A DNA stretch of 64,000 nt from the NCBI GenBank assembly GCA_027488815.1, contig JAIYAX010000018.1, positions 53,878-117,877 of the forward strand. Direction: 5' to 3'. Of the stretch, positions 6,985-15,168 are shown in pieces. This DNA comes from Cytophagaceae bacterium. Lineage in GTDB: Bacteria > Bacteroidota > Bacteroidia > Cytophagales > JAIYAX01. The number at the start of each line of letters is the position of its first letter. Position 1 is the stretch's first letter. Made by a program: the position numbers and the translations under genes. Below the pieces are notes generated by a model that was given only the letters and a program-made list of their open reading frames with translations, was not told the origin of the DNA and did not search any database.

Positions 6985-9801
6985 TTACAACTTGATGGAT
7001 AAGCCCATCGTAAATACTGCACCTCTTCTGAAAAGGAAAATGGGTTCGTCTACGGAAGTATCGATCTTTGTATCCCGGTTTGAGTCCTGATAAAAACGAT
7101 ATTGATAGTTTAACAGGTCCTGAATACCTAATTTTCCTTCTATTCTTTTAGTTAGCTTTTTGTTTAATGTTAAATCGATGGTATGTCTGGGCAACTCATA
7201 AACGGTAGGGAAGAGGTTGTCACCCACAGTAAAAATCCTTGGACCAAACACATTATATACGGCACTTGCTGTAATCCCTTTATCAAGATTTGTGTAGTAC
7301 AATGCACCATTGATCAAATAAGGCGATTGTCCCTGCATGATCCGGTTTTTGTCTTGAGCAACTACATTACCTAAATCAACGGCACTATTGATGATTGAAG
7401 CATTCAGGTTAACACCCATGTCTTTTAAAAATTTGGTAGAGAACCAATTACTAAATGACTTCCTGAACTCCAACTCAAGTCCAAGTGACCTTGCAGAAAC
7501 GGCATTTCCAAACTCAAACTGTTGAGCTTCACCCGCCTGACGGATATAGGTCTCAATTGGGTTTTGGAAAAACTTACTGAAGGCACCTATGGAAATGATC
7601 TCCGCCTCTGTCGGATAGAACTCCCAACGTAGGTCTATGTTGTCAATTGTCGCCACTTTGAGTCTGGGGTTACCCACCACATTCGCCTCAAGGTTAAAGT
7701 CATAATACAGGAACTCAGCTAACTCTCGGAATTCAGGGCGATTGATGGTTCTGCAATAAGCCAGACGTAAAATGTTCTGCTCATTAAGATTGTATCCCAA
7801 ATTTATAGAAGGAAGTATGGGCGTAACATTAAGATTAACATTTATGCTTTCAAGATTACGGTTACGGCTGTCAAGTATTTGACTGCTGTTTTCAACCCGC
7901 ACACCTCCTGAAACATTTAAGCTTTTCAAAGGAACTGTTCCTCCGACATACCCTGAAGCTATTGTGGTAGATGCTTCGTATCTGTCTGAAGGATTTGTAC
8001 CCTCTACAACTCTCCAACCATCCGCCCCAACATTCTCAGAGTTAAAGATCTGATCAACAGGAAGTGCTAAAAGCTCTATTCTCCTCTGGGTTGGAAGATT
8101 GGATGGTAAGGTGTAGGATAACCAACGTGCTTCAAAGGTTCTGGCTTTACGCTCCAAATAATAACCTGCTTTCAACGTAGCAAACTTTACATCTTCCTCA
8201 TTCTCGGACTTATTCATGGCAACTTTATGCTCATATGAGGTAGATTGCATAAAGGTGTTTTCGACCAGGCCTGAATAAAACCTGGCATTGTCAAATAATG
8301 CTGCACCCGGAGGATCAATGTTCGTAAACTGTGCATTAGGATCATTTCTTGGCCTTGTATATCTAAGTCTTCTGTAGTCGGGTTCGTTCCTATTGATGTA
8401 GTTATAACCTGCCACCCAAGTAATTGAAGATTTATTATTGTTGAAATCATGCTTCCCTTGCAATTGCGAGGAAAGAATTGACCGACTCATGTATCTGAAA
8501 GCATAGTTGTTAAACAAATCCCCAGACCGCTGTAGTGTATTTACCCCTTCTCTGAATGTCATTTCATTCTCAGAAAGCTGATTAAACATGTTCCTGAAAT
8601 CAAGCTTGAAATTGGGATTCACAATTAGAGACCAGTTAGAAATAGCACCCATACGCACAGCATGGTTGTAGTTTTCATCTTCAAATTCGAACTGTGTAGG
8701 GCTCTTTTGTTCCTGTTTGTTAAAATCCTGGTATCGGAAACGCTGAATTCGGGCATACTGATATCTACTGCTGTAGCTTAGCTGACTTACTGTCGTCAAT
8801 TTCATGTCTCCAACATTCATCTTTCTTGAAAAGCCAAGAGTGGCACTTCCATCAGGGAGGGCTGAAAACTTGTCAAAACCAAAGTTATTCTTCAGGTCTT
8901 TAGCCAGAAGGTTGGTTTGTGTGATGGTGTTGTTTGCGAGATTGCTGGGGAATGAGGATGGTATTGCCCGGTCGCCATTATCAAATGGAAGTGCTTCACC
9001 ACCAACTCTATTCAATTGAAAGTTTTGAAAGGTGGTTCCAAAGCGATTTCCAAGGTTTAAAGAAAGGGTAGTAGCATTCTCATTTGGAACGCTTTTAGTA
9101 AAAATTTTAATTACCCCACCTGCAAAATCTCCGGGATATTCTGGTGAACCTGATTTAAAAATCAGCATTCTGTCAATGATGTTACTTGGCACTAGATCAA
9201 ACGAGAAGGCCCTGGAGTCAACCTCTGTACTTGGAGAGATGGCATCATTGATCATGACGTTATTGTATCGTTCACTCAATCCACGGATCATAACAAAACG
9301 GTTATCTACGATAGATACTCCTGGCACCCTTTGGATCACCTGTGCTGCGTTATTGTCTTGAGACTTATTTATTTGTTCTGCTGATATACCGGTTACTACC
9401 TGTTCAGCTTCTCTGACTTCGTTGATCACTGATACTTCTGAACTGGTGATTCGCTCCGCCACAATCACAACCCCTTCAAGTACTGCTGCATCTTCTTCAA
9501 TAGTAGAATTGAAAATGACCGTTTTGCCCGGACTGATTACGACACCTTCAATTTCTCTTGTTTTGTAAGAGATATAAGAAATCTGAATGGTGTATGTACC
9601 CGGATTGATTTTGGGAATGATGTATTCTCCGTCAAGGTTTGTGGATGAACCGATCGTCGTTCCTTTGATAACGACATTACCACCAATGATGGCCTCTTGA
9701 GTTTTGGCATCCCGAATAACTCCTTTGAGTGCTCCAGACTGTGCAATGGAGGTCAATGGAATAAAAAGAATTAAAATTAAGTGTAGAGTTGATTTAGCCA
9801 T
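6985..9801 (-). CDS. TonB-dependent outer-membrane receptor with CarboxypepD_reg-like N-domain
   Basis: I take the ATG at 9801 (MAKSTLHLILILF), which gives a proper signal peptide ending TSIAQ; an in-frame ATG 13 codons upstream would bury it. The mature protein (938 residues in all) begins with a carboxypeptidase-regulatory-like beta domain (GVIRDAKTQEAIIGGNVVIK) at about 25-110. A plug domain follows (AEQINKSQDNNAAQVIQRVP, then VMIRGLSERYN), then a long beta-barrel ending in the aromatic/hydrophobic strand AVFTMGLSIKL. It would import a large or scarce substrate across the outer membrane with TonB-ExbB-ExbD energy. The neighbouring beta-helix lipoprotein shares its promoter type. A SusD-like partner is absent. 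Confidence 0.9.
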   Translation of the reverse strand: MAKSTLHLILILFIPLTSIAQSGALKGVIRDAKTQEAIIGGNVVIKGTTIGSSTNLDGEYIIPKINPGTYTIQISYISYKTREIEGVVISPGKTVIFNSTIEEDAAVLEGVVIVAERITSSEVSVINEVREAEQVVTGISAEQINKSQDNNAAQVIQRVPGVSIVDNRFVMIRGLSERYNNVMINDAISPSTEVDSRAFSFDLVPSNIIDRMLIFKSGSPEYPGDFAGGVIKIFTKSVPNENATTLSLNLGNRFGTTFQNFQLNRVGGEALPFDNGDRAIPSSFPSNLANNTITQTNLLAKDLKNNFGFDKFSALPDGSATLGFSRKMNVGDMKLTTVSQLSYSSRYQYARIQRFRYQDFNKQEQKSPTQFEFEDENYNHAVRMGAISNWSLIVNPNFKLDFRNMFNQLSENEMTFREGVNTLQRSGDLFNNYAFRYMSRSILSSQLQGKHDFNNNKSSITWVAGYNYINRNEPDYRRLRYTRPRNDPNAQFTNIDPPGAALFDNARFYSGLVENTFMQSTSYEHKVAMNKSENEEDVKFATLKAGYYLERKARTFEARWLSYTLPSNLPTQRRIELLALPVDQIFNSENVGADGWRVVEGTNPSDRYEASTTIASGYVGGTVPLKSLNVSGGVRVENSSQILDSRNRNLESINVNLNVTPILPSINLGYNLNEQNILRLAYCRTINRPEFRELAEFLYYDFNLEANVVGNPRLKVATIDNIDLRWEFYPTEAEIISIGAFSKFFQNPIETYIRQAGEAQQFEFGNAVSARSLGLELEFRKSFSNWFSTKFLKDMGVNLNASIINSAVDLGNVVAQDKNRIMQGQSPYLINGALYYTNLDKGITASAVYNVFGPRIFTVGDNLFPTVYELPRHTIDLTLNKKLTKRIEGKLGIQDLLNYQYRFYQDSNRDTKIDTSVDEPIFLFRRGAVFTMGLSIKL

Positions 9802-9823
9802 AGTACAACCGTGAAGACGATCG

Positions 9824-9910
9824 CAAAACTGCCATCTCAATATTAACCCTTGCCTTTCCTTACATTAAGATTTTGTTAAGTATTTAACATTGCCTTAACG
9901 CTAACTTAAC
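9824..9910 (-). promoter_or_regulatory. TonB receptor promoter with 11-bp phased TTAA arrays (Pho-box-like)
   Basis: The -7 element CAGTTTTG (minus strand, 9824-9831) is the same as at the lipoprotein gene. After the same 10-base gap, xTTA units occur at 9842, 9864 and 9875, all in one 11-bp register with the 9853 unit degenerate. A second array, TTAAC at 9884, 9895 and 9906, is also spaced by 11 but out of register and reads on the plus strand. Together they suggest binding of a PhoB/OmpR-class activator. Confidence 0.6.
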
Positions 9911-9912
9911 CT

Positions 9913-10890
9913 CTACCCGATCTTGATCTGTTTAATAAGGGTCTGAATGATCTGGGCGGTGGTGATGCCATCGGCTTGTGCCTCAAAATTGAGAATGATA
10001 CGATGATTTAGTACATCATGCGCTATGGCTTTGATGTCCTCCGGTAACACAAAGTCACGCCCATTCAGGTAGGCATGTGCTTTGGAGGCCAGGTTCAGGT
10101 TGATGCTTGCCCTTGGTGAGGCTCCAAACTGTATGTAACCGGCCTCTTCTTTAAGCCCATACTCAGCAGGTTTTCGGGTCGCAAATACCAATTCAATGAT
10201 ATACTTCTCCAATGACTCGGTCATTGTTACGGCGTTTACCTCTCTCCTGATGCTGAAGATGTCCTCTTTGCTCAACAGGGGTTGAATGTCGGCATCAAAA
10301 GACATGTTGCTCATGCGCCTCATGATTTCCAACTCGCTGGCTTTGTCAGGATAGTCCACATGAATCTTGAGCATAAAACGATCGACCTGCGCTTCAGGCA
10401 ATGGATATGTTCCTTCCTGATCCACAGGGTTTTGGGTGGCTAACACCAGGAAAGGTTTGTCAAGGCTATAGGTGGTCTCTCCGATGGTGACCTGCTTCTC
10501 TTGCATGGCCTCCAGCAAGGCACTCTGCACTTTGGCCGGGGCACGGTTGACCTCATCAGCCAGAATGAGGTTGGCAAAGATGGGACCCTTCTTCACCTCA
10601 AACTCTCCAGACTTCTGGTTATAGATCATGGTGCCGATCACATCGGCAGGAAGGAGGTCAGGGGTAAACTGTATACGTCTGAAGTTCAGGTGGAGCACCT
10701 TACCCAAGGTATTGATGGTCAGTGTTTTTGCCAGACCTGGCACACCTTCTAGCAAAATATGTCCATTGGTAAAAAGTCCGATCAACAAACGGTTGATCAT
10801 GTACTCCTGACCAACTACGGCTTTTGCTACTTCCTGTTGTGCTTGCTTTACGATGTCCTGCAAGCGGCTATCCTGTGTTGTTGTCTCCAT
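9913..10890 (-). CDS. MoxR-family AAA+ ATPase
   Basis: This 325-residue protein is full length for the MoxR family. The Walker A motif is GVPGLAKT (residues 49-56) and Walker B is LILADEVNRAPAK with D112 and E113. Sensor 1 lies at LATQNPVDQEGTYPLPEAQ, and the C-terminal lid ends the protein. MoxR ATPases act as chaperones that load metal or assemble complexes, usually with DUF58 and VWA-domain partners encoded directly downstream. Those partners are absent here: the next gene is the TonB receptor. The promoter should lie in the 296-base gap upstream; I see no clear consensus there. Confidence 0.92.
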   Translation of the reverse strand: METTTQDSRLQDIVKQAQQEVAKAVVGQEYMINRLLIGLFTNGHILLEGVPGLAKTLTINTLGKVLHLNFRRIQFTPDLLPADVIGTMIYNQKSGEFEVKKGPIFANLILADEVNRAPAKVQSALLEAMQEKQVTIGETTYSLDKPFLVLATQNPVDQEGTYPLPEAQVDRFMLKIHVDYPDKASELEIMRRMSNMSFDADIQPLLSKEDIFSIRREVNAVTMTESLEKYIIELVFATRKPAEYGLKEEAGYIQFGASPRASINLNLASKAHAYLNGRDFVLPEDIKAIAHDVLNHRIILNFEAQADGITTAQIIQTLIKQIKIG

Positions 10891-11186
10891 GAAAGGTAAT
10901 CGAGTTCAATACTTTTATTGAGAGCGCAAATATAAAATTCAATTGAAGCCAATGCGGAGGAATTTGAGGAAAGGCTTTGTATGCTGATGGAGAACTAAAA
11001 CTCAATTCTAAATGAAGAGCCTGTTCACATGAACTCCTTTTTCTAAATTGATAAGGCTCAGTTTACCCAGTTGGTCTGAGCCGAGTTCTTGTTTAGATCA
11101 TTTCAATAACTAAAGGAATAGCTTAAACTAAGTTCATCTCTTTAGCTCTTGCAATCCGGAGACTTGTGATTGTAACCTTGTTAAAG
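10891..11186. other. Intergenic region with no gene seen
   Basis: This stretch separates the arsenate-reductase gene from the MoxR gene. It contains a 7-bp inverted repeat GGCTCAG/CTGAGCC (about 11054-11081, 14-base loop) that could be a weak transcript end for the ars operon but lacks a T run. It presumably carries the MoxR promoter. I see no coding frame. Confidence 0.5.
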
Positions 11187-11945
11187 CTAAATCTTAACTT
11201 TTGAAAACAGGTACAGCATCTCACGTGAGATTTGTTTTACCCTCTCATCGTACACCTCTGCTTCATTCTCCTGACCATCAGCTGATTTCGGATCTTCATA
11301 AGGTAGGCTTATCCTTTCTGCTGCTCCTGATACCACAGGACAAGCTTCATCGGCCTGTGAGCAGGTCATGATAGCGCAAAACTCTTTTCTGGGATTTTTA
11401 ATGTCATCGTATTTCTTCGACCAGGCTTTCACAGGTACTGCGTCACCGGCATAGTACACATGGTAAATGGGATTGTCACCCGGGATGATTTCTTCGATCT
11501 TAAATCCACAGCGTTTCAAAGCCTCAATTCCTCTAGGATTGAAAGCAGAAACTTCCGTGCCTCCACTGTAACACTCTACTCCATAAACACCATAAATGCG
11601 GGCAGAAGCCTGAGCCCAAATCTGGCTGATGTGACTCCTTCTTGAATTGTGGGTACAAATGAAGACAAGCTGAGGGATGCCTGCCTTGGATAGCTGTGTG
11701 CCTACAAATCGTGCAACTTCCTCTAAGTGTGCCTTTCGCTCTGCCGGTATCTGGTCAAACTCTGTTTTGCGCTCCTGAGCATAGCTGCTTACATCCGAGT
11801 AAATCCCTGACATATTACTTACTGCACTTTCTTCCATAATCTTCTCTTCGTTTTCAGTTTTTGATGGTTCGGATGGTTCACAAGCCATTAAAATGGCTGT
11901 CAGGACTATCGAAATTTTGATGGTGAGGGGTCTTAATTTGTTCAT
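11187..11945 (-). CDS. arsC: Lipoprotein arsenate reductase (ArsC, low-molecular-weight phosphatase fold)
   Basis: The 252-residue protein has a lipoprotein signal peptide with lipobox LMAC (Cys22), a ~60-residue helical linker, then a low-molecular-weight tyrosine-phosphatase-type domain from about residue 90. The P-loop is C96-THNSR-R102 (CX5R). A second cysteine pair C194-SQADEA-C201 (CX6C) matches the Cys82/Cys89 spacing of thioredoxin-coupled ArsC, and the acid loop is EDPKSADG. It should reduce arsenate or act as a phosphatase. The signal peptide places it outside the cytoplasm, which is odd for an enzyme needing thioredoxin. It is 16 bases downstream of arsR in one operon; no arsenite transporter is adjacent. 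Confidence 0.75.
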   Translation of the reverse strand: MNKLRPLTIKISIVLTAILMACEPSEPSKTENEEKIMEESAVSNMSGIYSDVSSYAQERKTEFDQIPAERKAHLEEVARFVGTQLSKAGIPQLVFICTHNSRRSHISQIWAQASARIYGVYGVECYSGGTEVSAFNPRGIEALKRCGFKIEEIIPGDNPIYHVYYAGDAVPVKAWSKKYDDIKNPRKEFCAIMTCSQADEACPVVSGAAERISLPYEDPKSADGQENEAEVYDERVKQISREMLYLFSKVKI

Positions 11946-11961
11946 GTCGTAAGTAGTTTAG

Positions 11962-12315
11962 TTACGTCCAACAATTGTTATGATCTATTCTGTTTTCTGA
12001 CTGCTCTAGTTTTATTTGCGTAAGCCACTGCTCCAATGATTGAGTGTAATGCCTTAGTACATCAGGGTTCAGGCAATAGTTAACGTACTGCCCTTCAATG
12101 GACCCCTTTATCAGTCCAAGCTTTTTTAGTTCCTGAAGATGCTGTGCGACCGTACTCCTTTGCAAGGGCAATTCCTGAGCGATATCTCCTGAGTAGCAGG
12201 ATTTACGCCGGGCCAGTAACTCAATAATGGCCATTCGTGCCGGATGAGCCAGTGATTTAGCAAACAAGGATAACTCTTGCAGACCGGGTTCAAATGCTTC
12301 TGTTTTTGGGTGCAT
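11962..12315 (-). CDS. arsR: ArsR-family transcriptional repressor
   Basis: I choose the ATG at 12315 (MHPKTEAF, 117 residues) because the more upstream ATG at 12336 lies inside the operator and after the predicted -7 box. The winged helix-turn-helix is clear: LAHPARMAIIELLARRKSC, then the recognition helix QRSTVAQHLQELKKLGLIKG and the wing EGQYVNYCLN. Possible metal- or arsenite-binding cysteines are Cys in RKSCYSGD and in NYCLN, plus a terminal NNCWT; the classical CxCxxC box is absent. It likely represses its own operon with the downstream lipoprotein ArsC by binding the palindrome over its promoter. Confidence 0.88.
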   Translation of the reverse strand: MHPKTEAFEPGLQELSLFAKSLAHPARMAIIELLARRKSCYSGDIAQELPLQRSTVAQHLQELKKLGLIKGSIEGQYVNYCLNPDVLRHYTQSLEQWLTQIKLEQSENRIDHNNCWT

Positions 12316-12322
12316 GGCGGAG

Positions 12323-12360
12323 TATGTCGTAAACATACGACATATTATACTAAAAACAAA
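12323..12360 (-). promoter_or_regulatory. arsR promoter and operator
   Basis: On the minus strand a TTTG (-33, 12357-12360), a 19-base spacer and TATGTTTA (-7, 12330-12337) match the Bacteroidota promoter apart from the last base. A perfect 9-bp palindrome TATGTCGTA-N4-TACGACATA (12323-12344) covers the -7 box, which is the expected place for an ArsR operator. Confidence 0.7.
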
Positions 12361-12381
12361 AAAACCCTCTTCTGAGGGTTT
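12354..12381 (-). terminator. Terminator of rpsT
   Basis: The minus strand reads AAACCCTC-AGAA-GAGGGTTT followed by a T7 run. It directly follows rpsT, and its T run overlaps the -33 region of the arsR promoter. Confidence 0.85.
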
Positions 12382-12402
12382 GGATAAGTCTTTAAATTCG
12401 GA

Positions 12403-12657
12403 TCAAGCGAGGTTGTTGACCAATTTCGTCAGCTTCGATTTGTTGTTGGAAGCTTTGTTTTTGTGGATCACATTCTTTTTGGCCAGTTTATCCATCATGC
12501 TGGTGGCTTCAATCAAAAGAGCCTGAGCTTCGGTCTTGTCTTTGGTGGCTCTCAGTTTTTTAACAACTGTGCGAGCTGATTTCAGCTGGTAGCGGTTTCT
12601 GAGACGCTTCGCTTCGTTGGCCCTAATACGCTTAATCGCTGATTTATGATTTGCCAT
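12403..12657 (-). CDS. rpsT: 30S ribosomal protein S20
   Basis: This is an 84-residue, very basic helical protein beginning [18 protein letters not shown], the standard S20 opening, and ending with the [11 protein letters not shown] helix. It binds 16S rRNA near the 5' domain and helix 44 in 30S assembly. The length is as expected. It is a monocistronic unit with its own perfect consensus promoter and a terminator. Confidence 0.97.
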   Translation of the reverse strand: MANHKSAIKRIRANEAKRLRNRYQLKSARTVVKKLRATKDKTEAQALLIEATSMMDKLAKKNVIHKNKASNNKSKLTKLVNNLA

Positions 12658-12686
12658 GTTTGGGTGTGCCTTCTTTTTTGGGATTG

Positions 12687-12717
12687 CAAAAGTAGCACAT
12701 TAAAAGTAACTGCCAAA
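12687..12717 (-). promoter_or_regulatory. rpsT promoter
   Basis: The minus strand carries TTTG (12714-12717), a 19-base spacer and TACTTTTG (12687-12694), an exact match to the TTTG-N19-TAnnTTTG consensus. The predicted start lies about 24 bases before the ATG. Confidence 0.8.
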
Positions 12718-12726
12718 AAAAATAAC

Positions 12727-13803
12727 TCAATTTGTTTGAAGCCGATCCACAGCAGCCATAAATAAGGGCAGGTTGGCGCTCAGGCTGTATGATTTCTCAA
12801 TGGATTGCCTTGCTGCTTTACCCATTTCGAGGCGTAGCGCTTCATTTTCAATCAGGCGGGTGATCGACAGTACCCATTCTTCATGACTGTCCGCTAAAAA
12901 ACCATTCTGGCCGGAATGGATGATCTGACAATTAACTCCTACCGGGCTGGCAATGGCCGGAATACCGACCGACATGTATTGTATTGCTTTGAAGCCGCAT
13001 TTTCCCCTAGTCCAGGGTTCATCAGGCAAGGGCATCAGGCCCAAATCCATTTCATGTAAATCGTCCACCTCTCTATGCTTAGTCCAAGTGACAAAGCGCA
13101 TGTTAGGAAAACTAAAAGTCGGAACGGTGTTGCAAACCACCAACAATTGAAAGGGATGTTGGCTATAAACTGCATTCAAAACCGGTAGCAGCCCTTCTAA
13201 ATAGCGAAGGGTGCTGTGAGTGCCTGTCCATCCCACTACAGGAATATTATTTTGCTTTCGGACAGGAGTAAAACGGCTAGTATCAACCGCAGTGGGGAGA
13301 AGGAATAGTTGCTTGTTCTCCCAGGAAGCAAACTCAGCGAGATACTCGTTGCCGGGAGTTACGACTGTTGCCCAACGACAAAGGTAGGCGACCTTCCAGC
13401 GTGCCCGAATGACTCGCATGAACCCAGACTCATTATTTCGGTCCGTAAGCCAGATGGCATCGTCAAAATCGTAGATAAATGGGATTTTGCACCATCGGGC
13501 TAAAACCCACTCCAGCCAGGGAGGACCAATGGGACTAGCTTCACGATGAATGATCGCCATCTGATAGTTCCCGAGACTGAAAAGAAGGTAAAACCATCTC
13601 AGCCAGGCTTTGCAAAAGCCCCAGAGTTTGGCCAAGGTTTTTCCCTGAAGGTAGAGCTGCTCCCAGTCGGATTGCTCCCAAAACGGAGCAATGTCAACCT
13701 GAATTCCCCTTCTTTGAAGTTCAGGAAGATATAACTCATACCTGAAGCGTTGTGACCCTGCACTATCCGGTGGGTAAGGGCAAATAACCAATAGACGCTT
13801 CAC
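12727..13803 (-). CDS. GT4-like glycosyltransferase (GT-B fold)
   Basis: The 358-residue protein opens with LLVICPYPPDSAGSQRFRYE, the first Rossmann strand and acceptor-side loop of a GT-B enzyme. The donor half begins near VVGWTGTHSTLRYLE and contains GLMPLPDEPWTRGKCGFKAIQYMSVG, where the Gly/Lys-Cys-Gly-Phe-Lys stretch takes the place of the E-x7-E nucleotide-sugar site. It should add a sugar to the surface glycan on the cytoplasmic face. Its ATG overlaps the stop of the preceding gene by 4 bases (ATGA). It is the last gene of the polysaccharide locus, and the donor sugar cannot be assigned. Confidence 0.85.
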   Translation of the reverse strand: MKRLLVICPYPPDSAGSQRFRYELYLPELQRRGIQVDIAPFWEQSDWEQLYLQGKTLAKLWGFCKAWLRWFYLLFSLGNYQMAIIHREASPIGPPWLEWVLARWCKIPFIYDFDDAIWLTDRNNESGFMRVIRARWKVAYLCRWATVVTPGNEYLAEFASWENKQLFLLPTAVDTSRFTPVRKQNNIPVVGWTGTHSTLRYLEGLLPVLNAVYSQHPFQLLVVCNTVPTFSFPNMRFVTWTKHREVDDLHEMDLGLMPLPDEPWTRGKCGFKAIQYMSVGIPAIASPVGVNCQIIHSGQNGFLADSHEEWVLSITRLIENEALRLEMGKAARQSIEKSYSLSANLPLFMAAVDRLQTN

Positions 13804-14975
13804 GCTATCGACATCCTTTGGTATACCTTCTCATACCGATCAATGCCCATCTCAAGATCAAACCACTCTTTGGCCTTGAGGCGCAAATCATCAGCAGACC
13901 AATTTTTCTGAAGCAGGCTTTGAAGTGCTGTACGATAGGCAGTGCTGTTGAACTCCTGAAGCAAGACACCGGCTCTTAAGTCTTTAAAAATCAACTCATG
14001 ATCCCCAATTCCTGCATTGCTGATTACGGGTACTCCACAAGCCAGAATTTCGGCAAGCTTGGTAGCTGATGAAGCCTTTTTTGAATAGCCTGGTCGAATA
14101 AAGTACACGGCAAACATGGATGCCGAGATCAAGGAAGGGATTTCAGCCCTGCTGGCTTCTTTTACTTCAATCGAGTTAAGGTCAAGACCCAGGGATTTGG
14201 CTGCCTTTTCGACCAGAATGGGGGGCTCTTTACTGAGTATCATAAACCGAAGCCCGGGAACCAACTCCTGTGCAACCTGATAGAGGGCAAGCATTTCCTC
14301 CAACATATACCAGGTACCTAATGAGCCCAGGTAAAGCATGTAGTTTCCTTTCTTACCCTGGACAGGCTGAAAGTGTTTCAGGTCAGCGCAACAGGGAACA
14401 ACGGTGATTTCTGCTGCTGAAACCCCTTGTTGTGAACGGATAATATCAGCAGCAGTATGGGTCAACGAAATGATATGATCGGCTTGCTCGAACCACTTCT
14501 TCTCTTTTCCTTTAAAAAAACGATATATAAGTCGGAACAGTGGATTGTTTAGATTCCATAGTCCGCCTTCTACCCTTTCATCCGCCCAGAACCCTCTCAT
14601 ATCAAATAAAAACCGAATCCCCTTTTCCTTTTTGATTTGCATCCCGATCAAAGCTGAGAGATAGCTACGGCCATGTATGATGCTGATTGGGTGATTCTTT
14701 ACAATGCGGTTTGCCTTGCGGTACATCACCCACAAATCCCAAAGGGTACTTACTACAGGGGGGCTGGCATGATAAACGACTGGAAGCCAATGCAGATTTT
14801 TACCACTTATCTGCTTGCCGATCTCTTCTTTTTTACGTTGATAAACTTCCTTCTTTTCGGCAGTGATCAGGTAAAATGAAAATCCCCTTTCCTCAAGTCC
14901 AAGGAGGTAGGGGAGAATTTGTGACTGGCCGAGAGGGTCAGTCAGGCCATCGTAAGAGAGGTATAGGATGGTCAA
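13800..14975 (-). CDS. GT4 glycosyltransferase
   Basis: The 391-residue GT-B protein starts MTILYLSYDGLTDPLGQSQI, the N-terminal strand and loop usual in capsule and O-antigen GT4 enzymes. The donor domain has MLYLGSLGTWYMLEEMLALY and the conserved C-terminal region SKKASSATKLAEILACGVPVI, in which the Lys and Glu positions contact the nucleotide sugar. It would work on the lipid-linked glycan in the cytoplasm. The stop codon overlaps the next gene by 4 bases, so the two are co-translated. A 193-base AT-rich gap upstream separates it from the inserted RhuM-type gene. Confidence 0.88.
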   Translation of the reverse strand: MTILYLSYDGLTDPLGQSQILPYLLGLEERGFSFYLITAEKKEVYQRKKEEIGKQISGKNLHWLPVVYHASPPVVSTLWDLWVMYRKANRIVKNHPISIIHGRSYLSALIGMQIKKEKGIRFLFDMRGFWADERVEGGLWNLNNPLFRLIYRFFKGKEKKWFEQADHIISLTHTAADIIRSQQGVSAAEITVVPCCADLKHFQPVQGKKGNYMLYLGSLGTWYMLEEMLALYQVAQELVPGLRFMILSKEPPILVEKAAKSLGLDLNSIEVKEASRAEIPSLISASMFAVYFIRPGYSKKASSATKLAEILACGVPVISNAGIGDHELIFKDLRAGVLLQEFNSTAYRTALQSLLQKNWSADDLRLKAKEWFDLEMGIDRYEKVYQRMSIA

Positions 14976-15168
14976 ACTAGTTCAAATAAATGACTGAGGC
15001 CGAAAATTCTTTTGCTTACAATTCTTTGCTCCAACAACTACTCATCTGAATTTTTGAAAGCTATTATTAGTATGCTTTATAAGTCCTTATTATTAAATAC
15101 TACAATTCAGCTATTAAATCGCATTACTTTAATTCCACTTTTCTTAAATGAAAATCTATTCAGATGTA

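Noticed and set aside
9032..9361. Rightward frame of 109 codons within the TonB receptor gene
   Set aside because: It is opposite a conserved receptor sequence (plug domain) and lacks any signal of its own.
11051..11081. Terminator of the ars operon at the GGCTCAG/CTGAGCC repeat
   Set aside because: The 14-base loop is large and no T run follows on the minus strand. It lies over 100 bases from the stop codon.
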